A DNA stretch of 43,503 nt from Clostridia bacterium (GCA_900756545.1 CAAEKO010000054.1:1-43503), one strand, 5' to 3'; positions 24,807 to 33,749 are shown, numbered from the stretch's first letter. Numbers and translations: made by a program. Notes: generated by a model from the letters alone, not told the origin.

Positions 24807-24820
24807 ATATAAATTTATAT
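24807..24820. repeat. AT-rich palindrome upstream of KDPG aldolase
   Basis: ATATAAATTTATAT is a perfect 14-base palindrome, about 25 bases before the aldolase ATG. A TATAAT lies at 24785-24790, but no clear -35 box is seen, and ATGAG/CTCAT (24789-24805) forms a small inverted repeat. It could be an operator; nothing proves it. Confidence 0.35.
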
Positions 24821-24845
24821 TAACTATAAATGGAGGCATATACAT

Positions 24846-25487
24846 ATGGAAAAAGAACAAGTATTGAAAAAGATGACTGACGCCGGCCTTGTGGCGGTTG
24901 TGCGCGCAAATACGGCGGAAGAGGCAATCCGCATTGCAGACGCATGCCTGGAAGGCGGATGCCCGTCTATTGAATTGACCTTTACCGTACCAGGCGCGCA
25001 TAAAGTTATTGAGGCGCTGGCAAACAAATATCAAAATGGTGAGATGCTTTTAGGCGCGGGAACTGTTTTAGATGCAGAAACAGCAAGAACAGCGATTTTA
25101 TCCGGCGCAAACTATGTTGTTAGCCCAGGTTTTAATCTGGAAACGGCCAAGCTTTGTAATCGTTACCGCGTTCCTTATCTGCCCGGATGTATGACGATTA
25201 CAGAGGTACTTACTGCAATGGAAGCCGGTGCGGACATTGTTAAAATTTTCCCGGCTGATCTGTTCGGGCCTAAGATTATTAAAGACATCCGCGGACCGCT
25301 CCCCCACGCGAAGATGATGCCTACAGGCGGTGTTGACGTATCCAATGTGGACCAGTGGATCAAGGCTGGTGCGGTTGCTGTCGGCGCAGGATCAAGCCTA
25401 ACTGCTGGAGCAAAAACGGGTGATTATGCAAAAGTCACCGAAACGGCGAAAGAATTTATTGCGAAAATCAAAGAAGCAAGAGCGTAA
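24846..25487 (+). CDS. eda: KDPG / 4-hydroxy-2-oxoglutarate aldolase
   Basis: Class I aldolase that splits 2-keto-3-deoxy-6-phosphogluconate to pyruvate and glyceraldehyde 3-phosphate, the last step of uronate and Entner-Doudoroff degradation. The Schiff-base lysine is Lys133 in DIVKIFPADLFGP. The catalytic Glu43 is in SIELTFTVPGA, and Arg20 in VAVVRANTAEEA binds substrate. GAGTVLDAETA, SPGFNLE and MPTGGVDVSN are other family segments. The length of 213 residues is normal. GGAGG lies about ten bases before the ATG. The sugar kinase gene follows after 30 bases and makes its substrate from KDG. Confidence 0.93.
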   Translation: MEKEQVLKKMTDAGLVAVVRANTAEEAIRIADACLEGGCPSIELTFTVPGAHKVIEALANKYQNGEMLLGAGTVLDAETARTAILSGANYVVSPGFNLETAKLCNRYRVPYLPGCMTITEVLTAMEAGADIVKIFPADLFGPKIIKDIRGPLPHAKMMPTGGVDVSNVDQWIKAGAVAVGAGSSLTAGAKTGDYAKVTETAKEFIAKIKEARA

Positions 25488-25517
25488 GCAATATCAGAAA
25501 AGAAGGAGAAATTAGAA

Positions 25518-26546
25518 ATGGCTAAAGTTGTTACAATGGGCGAAATCATGCTTCGGCTGTCTACGCCGGGCTATGAAAAATTTATTCAGGCAGACCAATT
25601 TGATGTTTGTTATGGCGGCGGGGAGGCAAATGTCGCTGTCTCTCTGGCCAATTATGGACATGATGCAGAATTTGTTACTGCAGTTCCCAATAATCCTATT
25701 GGTGAATGTGCGGTTGCGGCGTTGCGAAAGATGAATGTAGAAACAAAGCATATTGACCGCGGCGGCGAACGGCTGGGAATTTATTTCCTGGAAACTGGCG
25801 CATCCATGCGTGCTTCCAACGTTGTATATGACCGCGCGCATTCTTCAATTTCTACGGCAAAACCTGAGGATTTTGATTTTGACGCAATATTTGAAGGTGC
25901 GGACTGGTTTCACTTTACCGGGATCACTCCGGCTATTTCTGACGGGGCGGCAGCGTTGACAGAGGCGGCATTAAAAGCAGCGAAGAAAAAGGGGATTACA
26001 GTATCTGTTGACCTGAACTTCCGTAAAAAACTGTGGAGCTCGGAAAAGGCGCAGAAGATCATGACCAACCTGATGCAGTATGTTGATGTATGTATCGGTA
26101 ATGAAGAGGACGCGGAGAAAGTCCTTGGTTTCAAGCCGGGCAATACAGACGTCACCAGCGGAGAATTGGAATTAGCTGGTTATAAGGACATTTTTGAACA
26201 GATGGTTGCAAAATTTAATTTCAAATATGTGATTAGTTCCTTGCGTGAAAGCTATTCCGCATCGGATAACGGCTGGTCTGCCTGCATTTATGACCGAAAT
26301 TCCAAGGAATTTTATCATTCCAGGAAATATAACGTGCGGATTGTTGACCGTGTAGGCGGTGGAGATTCTTTTGCCGGCGGCGTGATCTGCGGCCTGCTTG
26401 ATGGAAAGGATTTCAAATCCGCACTGGAATTTGGTGTTGCGGCTTCCGCATTAAAGCATACTATCCCGGGAGACTTCAATCTGGTTTCCCGTGCAGATGT
26501 TGACGCACTGGTAGGCGGAGATGGTTCCGGCCGGGTACAGAGATAA
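25518..26546 (+). CDS. kdgK: 2-keto-3-deoxygluconate kinase (PfkB family)
   Basis: Sugar kinase of the PfkB/ribokinase family, 342 residues. FDVCYGGGEANVAVSLANYG near residue 35 is the N-terminal PfkB signature, and DRVGGGDSFAGGVICGLL near residue 280 is the C-terminal signature with the catalytic Asp of GGDSFAGG. The assignment as KDG kinase rests mainly on its pairing with the KDPG aldolase gene 30 bases upstream. Together they turn KDG into pyruvate and triose phosphate. AAGGAG precedes the ATG. No uronate isomerase or dehydratase genes are in the window. Two terminators in tandem follow. Confidence 0.88.
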   Translation: MAKVVTMGEIMLRLSTPGYEKFIQADQFDVCYGGGEANVAVSLANYGHDAEFVTAVPNNPIGECAVAALRKMNVETKHIDRGGERLGIYFLETGASMRASNVVYDRAHSSISTAKPEDFDFDAIFEGADWFHFTGITPAISDGAAALTEAALKAAKKKGITVSVDLNFRKKLWSSEKAQKIMTNLMQYVDVCIGNEEDAEKVLGFKPGNTDVTSGELELAGYKDIFEQMVAKFNFKYVISSLRESYSASDNGWSACIYDRNSKEFYHSRKYNVRIVDRVGGGDSFAGGVICGLLDGKDFKSALEFGVAASALKHTIPGDFNLVSRADVDALVGGDGSGRVQR

Positions 26547-26563
26547 GCAATAGATTAAAAATG

Positions 26564-26592
26564 CGGGCGCCAAATAGACGGCGCCCGTTTTG
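26564..26592 (+). terminator. Terminator after the KDG kinase gene
   Basis: CGGGCGCC (26564-26571) pairs with GGCGCCCG (26580-26587), followed by TTTTG. An eight-base GC-rich stem, 18 bases after the kinase stop. Confidence 0.85.
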
Positions 26593-26595
26593 TAT

Positions 26596-26625
26596 AAAAA
26601 AGGCCATAACAATATGGCCTTTTTT
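26596..26625. terminator. Second, bidirectional terminator
   Basis: AAAAAAGGCCATA (26596-26608) and TATGGCCTTTTTT (26613-26625) are exact complements around ACAA. Having A-run and T-run on both sides, it can serve the kinase on the plus strand and the GH109-like gene, ending at 26695, on the minus strand. Confidence 0.88.
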
Positions 26626-26694
26626 GCTTAGAAAATTCCCCGATTCCCTTTATTATAAGGATCTAATATCAGTTATGTCTTGCTTTTTATAAAT

Positions 26695-27888
26695 TTATCG
26701 TTCTAGCCACATGCCCTCTGTAAAATCAGGAATATCTACCGGCATACCGGCTTTTAAAATAGATTCTTCTGACAACGCGCTGATGCACATCCAGCTTGCT
26801 GCGTCATAGACGTCAATCGGGCAAGGCTTATTTTCCAAAATGCTGTCAAAAAATGCGTTGTACACAAGCCAGTCCATACCATCGTGGCTTCCTTGAACGC
26901 CTTCCTGCAAATATTTCTGCCAGATAGGATGTTCATATTTCTCTAAATAATTTTGGCTGTTTCCCCAGCTATCTTTCCAGTTAAAATCAAATTCATTATC
27001 CTGCTTATCAAGAAAAACAGAATCTGTTGATTCCTCGTACATTCCTTTGGTTCCGCGGACGGTAAAACCTCGGCTGTAGTAGCGGGGGAGGGTTGTGTCC
27101 AAGGTTAGGACGATTGTCTGTCCGCCGGCACAGCGAATCACTGTAGTTACGATATCCCCCTGATTAAAGGTCTTTTGGAGTAATTCCGCGTCTTCACCTT
27201 TTTTATCGGCAATATAGGTATGCAGGCCTGCGGACTTAGATGCAATGGATGTCAAAGAAAGCATGCGGTTGCCATGATTGATACGCAGTACCTTTGCGAT
27301 TGGCCCTAATTCATGCGTTGGATAGTTTTCGCAGTTGCGGTTCAGATAGTTGCGCAGGCGGTAGTGCCTGTTTTCTTTACCAAAAGCGATTTCCTCTCTT
27401 AAATCATGATGATAACCGCCGGAACAATGAACGATCTCACCCAAAACACCCTGTTCGCTCATATTTAAAACTAACAGCTCTTTGCGGCCGAAACAGCAGT
27501 TTTCCATCAGCATGATGGGTGTTTTTGTTTCTTCATATGTACGCACCAAATCCCAGCATTGCTGAATAGAATACGCGCCGCCGACTTCCATGCCTACAGG
27601 CTTATTGGCCTTCATGGCTGCGATTGCAATTGGAATATGTGACTCCCACGCACTAAAAATCATAACAGCATCTACATCCGGACGTTGGATTACTTCCTTG
27701 AAATCCAGAGAGATAAACGGCTTTTTGCCGCATTTTTCTTCTACTGTTTCTGCGGCGGCATCCGCTCGATCTTGATACACATCGCAAACAGCGGTCACAT
27801 TGACCTTGTCATTGGGGAGAAGAATCTCTTCTAAAAGCCCGGCTCCTCGTGCGCCGAGACCAATTACACCTAAATTTAATTTTTTCAT
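26695..27888 (-). CDS. Gfo/Idh/MocA-family enzyme, GH109-like glycosidase candidate
   Basis: NAD-dependent Gfo/Idh/MocA protein of 397 residues. VIGLGARGAGLLEEILL is the dinucleotide-binding loop near residue 8. GVGAYSIQQ-like segment (VGGAYSIQQCWDLVRTYEE), MLMENCCFGRKELLVLNM, and YPTHELGPIAKVL with NHGNRMLSLTSIASK match what I know of GH109 enzymes, which remove alpha-N-acetylgalactosamine by a transient oxidation on bound NAD. GGYHHDLREE would hold the active-site Tyr and His. No signal peptide is present. It is transcribed divergently from an AraC regulator, with a repeat in its promoter. Glycosidase activity is an inference; it could be a sugar dehydrogenase. Confidence 0.78.
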   Translation of the reverse strand: MKKLNLGVIGLGARGAGLLEEILLPNDKVNVTAVCDVYQDRADAAAETVEEKCGKKPFISLDFKEVIQRPDVDAVMIFSAWESHIPIAIAAMKANKPVGMEVGGAYSIQQCWDLVRTYEETKTPIMLMENCCFGRKELLVLNMSEQGVLGEIVHCSGGYHHDLREEIAFGKENRHYRLRNYLNRNCENYPTHELGPIAKVLRINHGNRMLSLTSIASKSAGLHTYIADKKGEDAELLQKTFNQGDIVTTVIRCAGGQTIVLTLDTTLPRYYSRGFTVRGTKGMYEESTDSVFLDKQDNEFDFNWKDSWGNSQNYLEKYEHPIWQKYLQEGVQGSHDGMDWLVYNAFFDSILENKPCPIDVYDAASWMCISALSEESILKAGMPVDIPDFTEGMWLER

Positions 27889-27916
27889 ACAAAGAACCCC
27901 TTTACAAATTTAATAT

Positions 27917-27946
27917 TTTATAGTATCCTAAGTATATAAGATACAA
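27917..27946 (-). promoter_or_regulatory. Promoter with inverted repeat in spacer
   Basis: On the minus strand TTGTAT (27946-27941) and TATAAA (27922-27917) are 18 bases apart. GTATC (27923-27927) and GATAC (27940-27944) form an inverted repeat lying between and touching the boxes, a position suited to an activator or repressor. The divergent AraC-type protein is the natural candidate. Confidence 0.55.
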
Positions 27947-28009
27947 AAGTAGAATTCAATACAGTTTTAGGCTAAAAATCTATAAATTTAGTTATCCGTG
28001 GGAGGGAAT

Positions 28010-28903
28010 ATGGAAGAACATAAAATCGGGGTATTGGTACGGATAAAGACATTGATGACTGCGTTTGAGGCGTTTTATGCGGATGATTTCTATTTTGGCG
28101 GTGAAAATCATAATTTTTGGGAGCTGGTGTATATAATCGGCGGTAAAGCCGGTATTTCCGCTGACGGACGTGTATATGAACTGAACGCGGGGGAAGTTAT
28201 TTTCCACAAGCCTATGGAATTTCATAAAATATGGGCCGTATCTAAAGTCCGACCGCATGTGTTTATTATGTCCTTCTTCGCGGATGGCAGCCGGATGTCG
28301 GAATTTGAGGATGGCGTATATAAGCTGTCATATGAGCAGAAAGAAAATATTGGAGATGTAATTAATTTGTTTCGGCGTAATGCTGGAATGAAGCCTTGTA
28401 CAGCAGACTCGCATGATCTCTTGGCCTGCTGGCAGGATAACAGCATATTTTCCCAGATTGCAGGCAATGCCATTGAACGATTCCTGCTTTCAATTTTAGC
28501 GAACAGGACGAAACCGGCTGCTCTGGACGAAACAAAGGATGCGAAGATGTATCGCGATATTGTGAAGGTTCTGGAGGATCACATGGAGGAGTGGATTTCT
28601 GTAGAAGAAGTAGCCCGACTTTGCACCAGTAGTGTGTCGAATATAAAGAAAGTGTTCGGTAAATACGCAAATCATGGAATTCATAAATATTTTATTAAGA
28701 TGAAAATTATCCGGGCTATTGCTATATTGGAACAAGGAGATTCGGTGCAGAGCATCAGCGAAAGGCTGGCCTTTAACAATCCTAACTATTTCAGCATGGT
28801 GTTTAAACGGGAAACCGGATATTCGCCTTTGCAGTACAAAAAAATATTTCTGTCGGATGTAAAAAAGGGCGGGGAAAAAATTCCGCCGGTATTGATTGTT
28901 TGA
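28010..28903 (+). CDS. AraC-family transcriptional regulator
   Basis: DNA-binding regulator with an N-terminal cupin-like sensor domain (about 1-110; GKAGISADGRVYELNAGEVI and FHKPMEFHKIW are typical strands) and two helix-turn-helix motifs at the C-terminus (about 195-290; WISVEEVARLCTSSVSNIKK and SISERLAFNNPNYFSMVFKR, then ETGYSPLQYKK). I take ATG at 28010, with GGAGG four bases upstream, rather than GTG at 27998. It is divergent from the GH109-like gene and 19 bases upstream of two oxidoreductase genes, so it may control both sides. The effector is probably a sugar, but unknown. Confidence 0.9.
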   Translation: MEEHKIGVLVRIKTLMTAFEAFYADDFYFGGENHNFWELVYIIGGKAGISADGRVYELNAGEVIFHKPMEFHKIWAVSKVRPHVFIMSFFADGSRMSEFEDGVYKLSYEQKENIGDVINLFRRNAGMKPCTADSHDLLACWQDNSIFSQIAGNAIERFLLSILANRTKPAALDETKDAKMYRDIVKVLEDHMEEWISVEEVARLCTSSVSNIKKVFGKYANHGIHKYFIKMKIIRAIAILEQGDSVQSISERLAFNNPNYFSMVFKRETGYSPLQYKKIFLSDVKKGGEKIPPVLIV

Positions 28904-28921
28904 TGAAAGGGATGAGAATAT

Positions 28922-29929
28922 ATGTTAAAAGTCGGATTGATTGGATGCGGCGGTATGGGCAGTATTCATGCAGAATGCTGGCTTGCGCTGGGGGATAGGG
29001 TACGGCTTGCGGCTATCGCCGATCCATGTCAGGAGAAAGTAAAAAAGTACGCCGGCCGCTCCGCCGCGCAAATATACAAGACAGGTTCAGCGCTTTTGGA
29101 ACAGGCGGATGTCGATATTATCGATATTTGTGTACCAACTTATCTCCATGCTGTTCTTGCAGCGGAAGCCATGGAACAAGGACGGCATGTATTTATCGAA
29201 AAACCAGTCTGCCTGTGTGAGGAAGAAGCGCAGCTTCTTTTAGATACGCAGAAAAAAACAGGTGTTTGTGTACAGGTTGGTCAGGTAATCCGATTTTGGG
29301 ATGAATATGCCTGGCTGAAAAATGAAATTGATAAGGGGACATATGGTAAAGTGGTGTCTGCTACTTTTAATAGGCTATCCGCACGTCCGAAATGGTCCTG
29401 GGAAGACTGGTATAATGATTATACAAAGAGCGGTACTATGGCGCTTGATTTACATGTCCATGACGCAGACTTTGTACGCTATTTGATGGGACGGGAGCCG
29501 GATAAGGTTGATTCTAGGGCTGTCCGGGATCGGTACGGCATAATTCAGCAAATCTATGCTGTATACAACTTTGGTGATACGGTTATCACAGCTGAAGGCG
29601 GCTGGAATTATCCGGATAATTTTCCTTTTGCCATGGGCTTCCGGATAAGACTGGAAAAGGCCCTGGTCATACTGAATAATGATGGTGTGATGACCGTATA
29701 TCTGGAAAACGGAGATAAATTTCATCCAGAAATCCATAAGGAATTTGAAGCGGACACAGATATAGGTATCAACGTTTCCAGTCTTGGGGCTTATTACAAT
29801 GAACTGCGCTATTTTACGAAAATGATTGAAAGCGGGGATATAGAAGAAATTGCGCCGCTGTGTGAAGCGGTGGAATCTGCGCGGCTGGTCTGGAAAGAAA
29901 TTGCGATTGCGGGAGGGGCAAAACGGTGA
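28922..29929 (+). CDS. Gfo/Idh/MocA-family oxidoreductase
   Basis: NAD(P)-dependent sugar or cyclitol oxidoreductase, 335 residues. VGLIGCGGMGSIHAECWLA is the Rossmann loop, DVDIIDICVPTYLHAVLA and HVFIEKPVCL (with the EKP motif lysine) are family hallmarks, and GTMALDLHVHDADFVRYLMG carries the catalytic Asp and His. GAAAGGGATG precedes the ATG. It overlaps the next Gfo/Idh/MocA gene by four bases (GTGA), indicating coupled translation and perhaps successive steps on one substrate. The substrate is unknown. Confidence 0.9.
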   Translation: MLKVGLIGCGGMGSIHAECWLALGDRVRLAAIADPCQEKVKKYAGRSAAQIYKTGSALLEQADVDIIDICVPTYLHAVLAAEAMEQGRHVFIEKPVCLCEEEAQLLLDTQKKTGVCVQVGQVIRFWDEYAWLKNEIDKGTYGKVVSATFNRLSARPKWSWEDWYNDYTKSGTMALDLHVHDADFVRYLMGREPDKVDSRAVRDRYGIIQQIYAVYNFGDTVITAEGGWNYPDNFPFAMGFRIRLEKALVILNNDGVMTVYLENGDKFHPEIHKEFEADTDIGINVSSLGAYYNELRYFTKMIESGDIEEIAPLCEAVESARLVWKEIAIAGGAKR

Positions 29930-30930
29930 AAAAGGTCTATGGGGTAGCTTTGATTGGATGCGGACAAATGGGAGCCGTACATCTGGAGCATATCTACTAT
30001 AAGGATAACGTAAACATTAAATGTGTTTGTGATTTGAATGCGGAAAAAGCGGAATTGTTTAAACGGCGTTTCGGCGCTGAGCGTACGGAAACGGATATTG
30101 CGCAATGCGTGAGTGCGCCGGATGTGGATATTGTTATTATTGCCACTTATCCGTCTACGCATCTGGAAATTCTGAAAATCTGCGTGGAAAACAAAAAACA
30201 TGTGATCTGCGAAAAACCAATCGCAACAAACAGGGCCGATGGCGAGGAATTTGTTCGGTTAGTAAAGGACAATCCGGAATGCAAGGTATTGATCGGTCAT
30301 ATCCTGCGTCATAACCATACATATAAGATTGTAGCCGATATGATCCAGTCCGGCGCCATTGGCAGTCCGATGATAATGCGGATGGCGCAAAACCATCATA
30401 CAATGAACTGGGAAAGATATCTGGCGCTTATCAAAGAAACTTCGCCTATCATTGACTGCGGCGTTCATTATATGGATGTGATGCAGTGGTTTTCCGGCGA
30501 GAAAATCGTCAGTGTTTCCGGGATTGGGCAGAGGACAGAGGCAGATGTGCCGGAAGATAAATACAATTACGGCCTGATTACTGTCAAATTGTCCGGCGGT
30601 TCCGTAGGCTATTATGAGGCCGGCTGGTCAAACACTATGTCGTCGGATAACCTGAAGGAATTTATCGGCCCGAAGGGAAGCATAAAAATTATTTATCGCA
30701 AAGACCGGCAGACACATCAAGAGGAAGGGGATTTGATCGAATACTACAAATATCCGGAAAAAAAGTACGAGATCATCAATGTGGAAAGTGAACGCAAGCC
30801 TACCGACTTACAATTTGATTGCCTGGTGGACATGATTGAAAAGGGCGCGGAAGCAGTACCCACGATTGACGAGGTCTTTGCAAGCTTTGATATCACACTG
30901 CGGGCGGATGATTATATCCGAAATCTATAA
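29926..30930 (+). CDS. Gfo/Idh/MocA-family oxidoreductase, second copy
   Basis: Another 334-residue member of the family, clearly different from its neighbour. VALIGCGQMGAVHLEHIYY is the Rossmann loop, DVDIVIIATYPSTHLEILK and HVICEKPIATNRADGEEFV include the EKP motif, and SPIIDCGVHYMDVMQWF carries the catalytic Asp and His. The start is GTG at 29926 inside the previous gene, with GGGAGGGG upstream. The pair follows an AraC gene on the same strand and ends at a strong terminator. Which enzyme acts first, and on what, is not visible. Confidence 0.9.
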   Translation: MKKVYGVALIGCGQMGAVHLEHIYYKDNVNIKCVCDLNAEKAELFKRRFGAERTETDIAQCVSAPDVDIVIIATYPSTHLEILKICVENKKHVICEKPIATNRADGEEFVRLVKDNPECKVLIGHILRHNHTYKIVADMIQSGAIGSPMIMRMAQNHHTMNWERYLALIKETSPIIDCGVHYMDVMQWFSGEKIVSVSGIGQRTEADVPEDKYNYGLITVKLSGGSVGYYEAGWSNTMSSDNLKEFIGPKGSIKIIYRKDRQTHQEEGDLIEYYKYPEKKYEIINVESERKPTDLQFDCLVDMIEKGAEAVPTIDEVFASFDITLRADDYIRNL

Positions 30931-30956
30931 AAAGGCAGCCCTTTGGCTGCCTTTTT
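30929..30956. terminator. Bidirectional terminator
   Basis: AAAAAGGCAGCC (30929-30940) pairs exactly with GGCTGCCTTTTT (30945-30956) around CTTT. It lies between the convergent oxidoreductase pair and the GH3 gene. Confidence 0.92.
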
Positions 30957-33683
30957 CTATGCGTTTTCCCTGATCTCGACCTTGTGGATGTGAATTGATT
31001 CTCCGAATTTCAGCTTGAGCTGTATCTTTTTCGCCGCGATAGATAAAGCGTGAGACACTTCTTTTTCCTGGCCTTCTGTACCATTCACCCCAAATGTCGC
31101 AGCATTTATATTATTGATATAAATATTGACCGGAAACTGGGCAAGCGGCTCCGCATCAATGCTATATGTACAGAAGATTCCGCATAAACCGTTATTTTTG
31201 AGTTCAAATGCATATTCCGTGCCGCTTTCAGGACTCTCCAGTGTGAAAGCAGTTTCAAAGCCGGTCATATCTATATTCTCAGCAAAATCAAGTTTACATC
31301 CATTCTCCAAATAACGCATAAATGCAGGTGTTTTGAGAATATAAGAGAGGATATTTTCCGCATTCCGCTGTAAATCAGCCCGTTTTAGCGTTCCGTCAGC
31401 TAATGAAGACATAAGATTATCCTTATGATTTTCTGCGTCCGGCGTTACCATATAAACATCATTTTGAGCTCTGACCATAGCGCGCAATTCGGTGGCTGTG
31501 GCTTCCTCACCTTCTTCGTTCGCTTTTGCCCACCAATCTGTCATCACAAAACCTTTATACCCCCATTCGCCGCGCAAAAGCGTAGTATTCAGGTCGTAGT
31601 TGCCCATACACCAGATACCGTTCACTGGGTTATAGCTTGTCATAAGTGACCGTGCTCCACCCTCCTGTACCGCAATTTTAAAGCCTTTTGTATAAATTTC
31701 CCGAATTGCCCGCTCCGAGATCACACTGTTGGAAAAGCTGCGGCGACTTTCCTGCGAATTTGCACAAAAATGCTTGATACAGCTTGTGACGCCTGACTGG
31801 GCAATACCGCGGGTGGCCGCCGCGGCAAAAATGCCTGTAACATATGGATCTTCTGAAAAATACTCAAAATTCCGGCCGTTCAACGGGCTTCGATGAATAT
31901 TTAGCCCAGGCCCTAATAACGTATCAATATGATATGCCAAAAGCTCCACCCCCAACAAGGAATAAAGCTTCTCCACCAATTCAGGATTCCAGGTACAAGC
32001 CAGAAGCGTACCGTTGGGAAGACTGCTTGCTTTCGCGCCGCTGTCCAGCCGGATGCCGGACGGTCCGTCTGTTGTGCATACCGGCGGGATTCCAAATGCC
32101 TGTAATTTTGCGGTCAGGCCGCCAAAGGCACTGCCTGTGCCGGCAGTCACCTTCGGACTGCTCATGCCTTCCCCTCGGGACAGACTTGTCAGCGCTTCAT
32201 CATCCAACTGGGCAATAAATTCAGACAGAGTATTTTTGCCCTCGTAGACATCCTTTAATTTGATTCCTTTATCGCCTGTAAAAGAAATTTCAGACTTGTG
32301 ATTCGCGGCGATGCGCTCCGAAAGGTCATATGTGCGCACAGGAATGTTCTCATAGCTGACAACAAAGCTATTTCCGGATATCTGCGGCTTCATCCGTTTA
32401 TAACTGATTTTTCCGGCCATGATCTGCGAAAGCTGTTCGGTTTGAACAATTTCATGAACGGGATATACATAAACCTGTTCAGCGGAGCGCACATCCGTAC
32501 CGGCGTAAATCATATATTCGCCCGCTTCCAGCACATAGCTATAAGGGAAACCTGTCACGCCGGAGTCATCATAAGCCGCCATAGCATCAATATCAAAGGA
32601 CAAAGAAAGGCGCTCTGTTCCGCCCGGGGCTAACAATTCGGTTTTTGCAAATGCCGCTAATTCACGGCATGGCCTGCCCAGCTTGCCTTGTGGCGCACTA
32701 AAATATATCTGCACAGTTTCCTTTCCGGAAAAACTTCCTGTATTCGTGACATCCAGGGAAACATGGATTTTTCCGCCTTGGTCAACGCAGGAAACGTTAG
32801 ATAACGAAAAAGTGGTATAGGAAAGACCGAATCCGAAAGGATACATAACCTTTTCTTTTGCAAAGGTTTCAAAATAACGGTAGCCTACATAAATATCCTC
32901 CGCATAAATATTTCTGTCAGGATCACCAAAGTTTTGGGTCGAAGGATAATCCGCTATATCAAAAGCAATGGTATCCGTCAGCTTTCCGCTGGGCGTCACT
33001 GCGCCGCAGATAATGTCAGCCGCCGCGTTTCCGCCCTCCATGCCGCCCTGCCAGATATACAGCACTGCGGAAATATTATATTTTTCTACCCATTGCATGT
33101 CAATGATGTTTCCCGTGTTCAAAATGACGCAGACCTTATTGAAATGTGCGGTTACCCTTTCTAAAAGCTGTTCTTCCTCAGCAGAAAGCAGATAACTGCC
33201 CGGTTTGGCAGTATTGTCCCTGTCTTCGCCTGAAAGCCGTCCGATTACGATAATAGCCTTATCTGATTTTTCCGCCGCAGTCCGGATAAGCGCATCCTCT
33301 GGGATCATTTCCAGCTGTGACCACGGCTCCTGTGCCCAGCCCGAACCTATGTCAAAAGGATGCTCTAAAAGCCAGCTTTCATAGGCTTTGACTAGGTCTT
33401 CATACAGCCGTATCCCACGGTTGCGGAAGCCCTCCAGAATGTTTATGCTATACTCCGTATTCACAAGTCCGCCGGAGCCTGTGCCGCTTTTATAGTAGTC
33501 AATTTGTGTACGCCCGAATAGGGAAACGACTTCATCTTCCAAAACCGGCAGGACGCCGCCTTCGTTCTTCAGAAGTACCGCACCTTCCGAGGCGGCTTCA
33601 CACCCGCATTCCGCTACTGGAGGGTAAGGCTTTTGCGGCAGAGCCTGTGTATCAAATTCATGATGATTAATTGTAACTTTCAT
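30957..33683 (-). CDS. Family 3 glycoside hydrolase with permuted domains
   Basis: Probable beta-glucosidase or beta-xylosidase, 908 residues. The domain order is reversed compared with most GH3 enzymes. The alpha/beta sandwich domain comes first (about 25-270; ASEGAVLLKNEGGVLPVLED, VIVIGRLSGEDRD, LYIWQGGMEGGNAAADI). A fibronectin-III-like domain follows (about 300-405). The TIM-barrel domain is last (about 490-780; TDGPSGIRL, GPGLNIHRSPLNGRNFEYFS, KHFCANSQESRR), with the nucleophile Asp716 in GFVMTDWWAK. About 100 residues of beta-rich sequence follow at the C-terminus. No signal peptide, so it acts on imported oligosaccharides. AAGGGA precedes the ATG. This permuted order is known from some rumen Firmicutes. 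Confidence 0.92.
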   Translation of the reverse strand: MKVTINHHEFDTQALPQKPYPPVAECGCEAASEGAVLLKNEGGVLPVLEDEVVSLFGRTQIDYYKSGTGSGGLVNTEYSINILEGFRNRGIRLYEDLVKAYESWLLEHPFDIGSGWAQEPWSQLEMIPEDALIRTAAEKSDKAIIVIGRLSGEDRDNTAKPGSYLLSAEEEQLLERVTAHFNKVCVILNTGNIIDMQWVEKYNISAVLYIWQGGMEGGNAAADIICGAVTPSGKLTDTIAFDIADYPSTQNFGDPDRNIYAEDIYVGYRYFETFAKEKVMYPFGFGLSYTTFSLSNVSCVDQGGKIHVSLDVTNTGSFSGKETVQIYFSAPQGKLGRPCRELAAFAKTELLAPGGTERLSLSFDIDAMAAYDDSGVTGFPYSYVLEAGEYMIYAGTDVRSAEQVYVYPVHEIVQTEQLSQIMAGKISYKRMKPQISGNSFVVSYENIPVRTYDLSERIAANHKSEISFTGDKGIKLKDVYEGKNTLSEFIAQLDDEALTSLSRGEGMSSPKVTAGTGSAFGGLTAKLQAFGIPPVCTTDGPSGIRLDSGAKASSLPNGTLLACTWNPELVEKLYSLLGVELLAYHIDTLLGPGLNIHRSPLNGRNFEYFSEDPYVTGIFAAAATRGIAQSGVTSCIKHFCANSQESRRSFSNSVISERAIREIYTKGFKIAVQEGGARSLMTSYNPVNGIWCMGNYDLNTTLLRGEWGYKGFVMTDWWAKANEEGEEATATELRAMVRAQNDVYMVTPDAENHKDNLMSSLADGTLKRADLQRNAENILSYILKTPAFMRYLENGCKLDFAENIDMTGFETAFTLESPESGTEYAFELKNNGLCGIFCTYSIDAEPLAQFPVNIYINNINAATFGVNGTEGQEKEVSHALSIAAKKIQLKLKFGESIHIHKVEIRENA

Positions 33684-33720
33684 ATATTTACATTCCCTTC
33701 TAAATAAATAGCTGACAAAT

Positions 33721-33749
33721 ATTATATCATATATAATGTAAAAAATAAA
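33721..33749 (-). promoter_or_regulatory. Likely promoter of the GH3 gene
   Basis: On the minus strand TATAAT (33726-33721) with a TGa extension, and a weak -35 TTTATT (33749-33744) 17 bases upstream. It lies between the spoVM terminator and the GH3 ATG. Confidence 0.5.
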
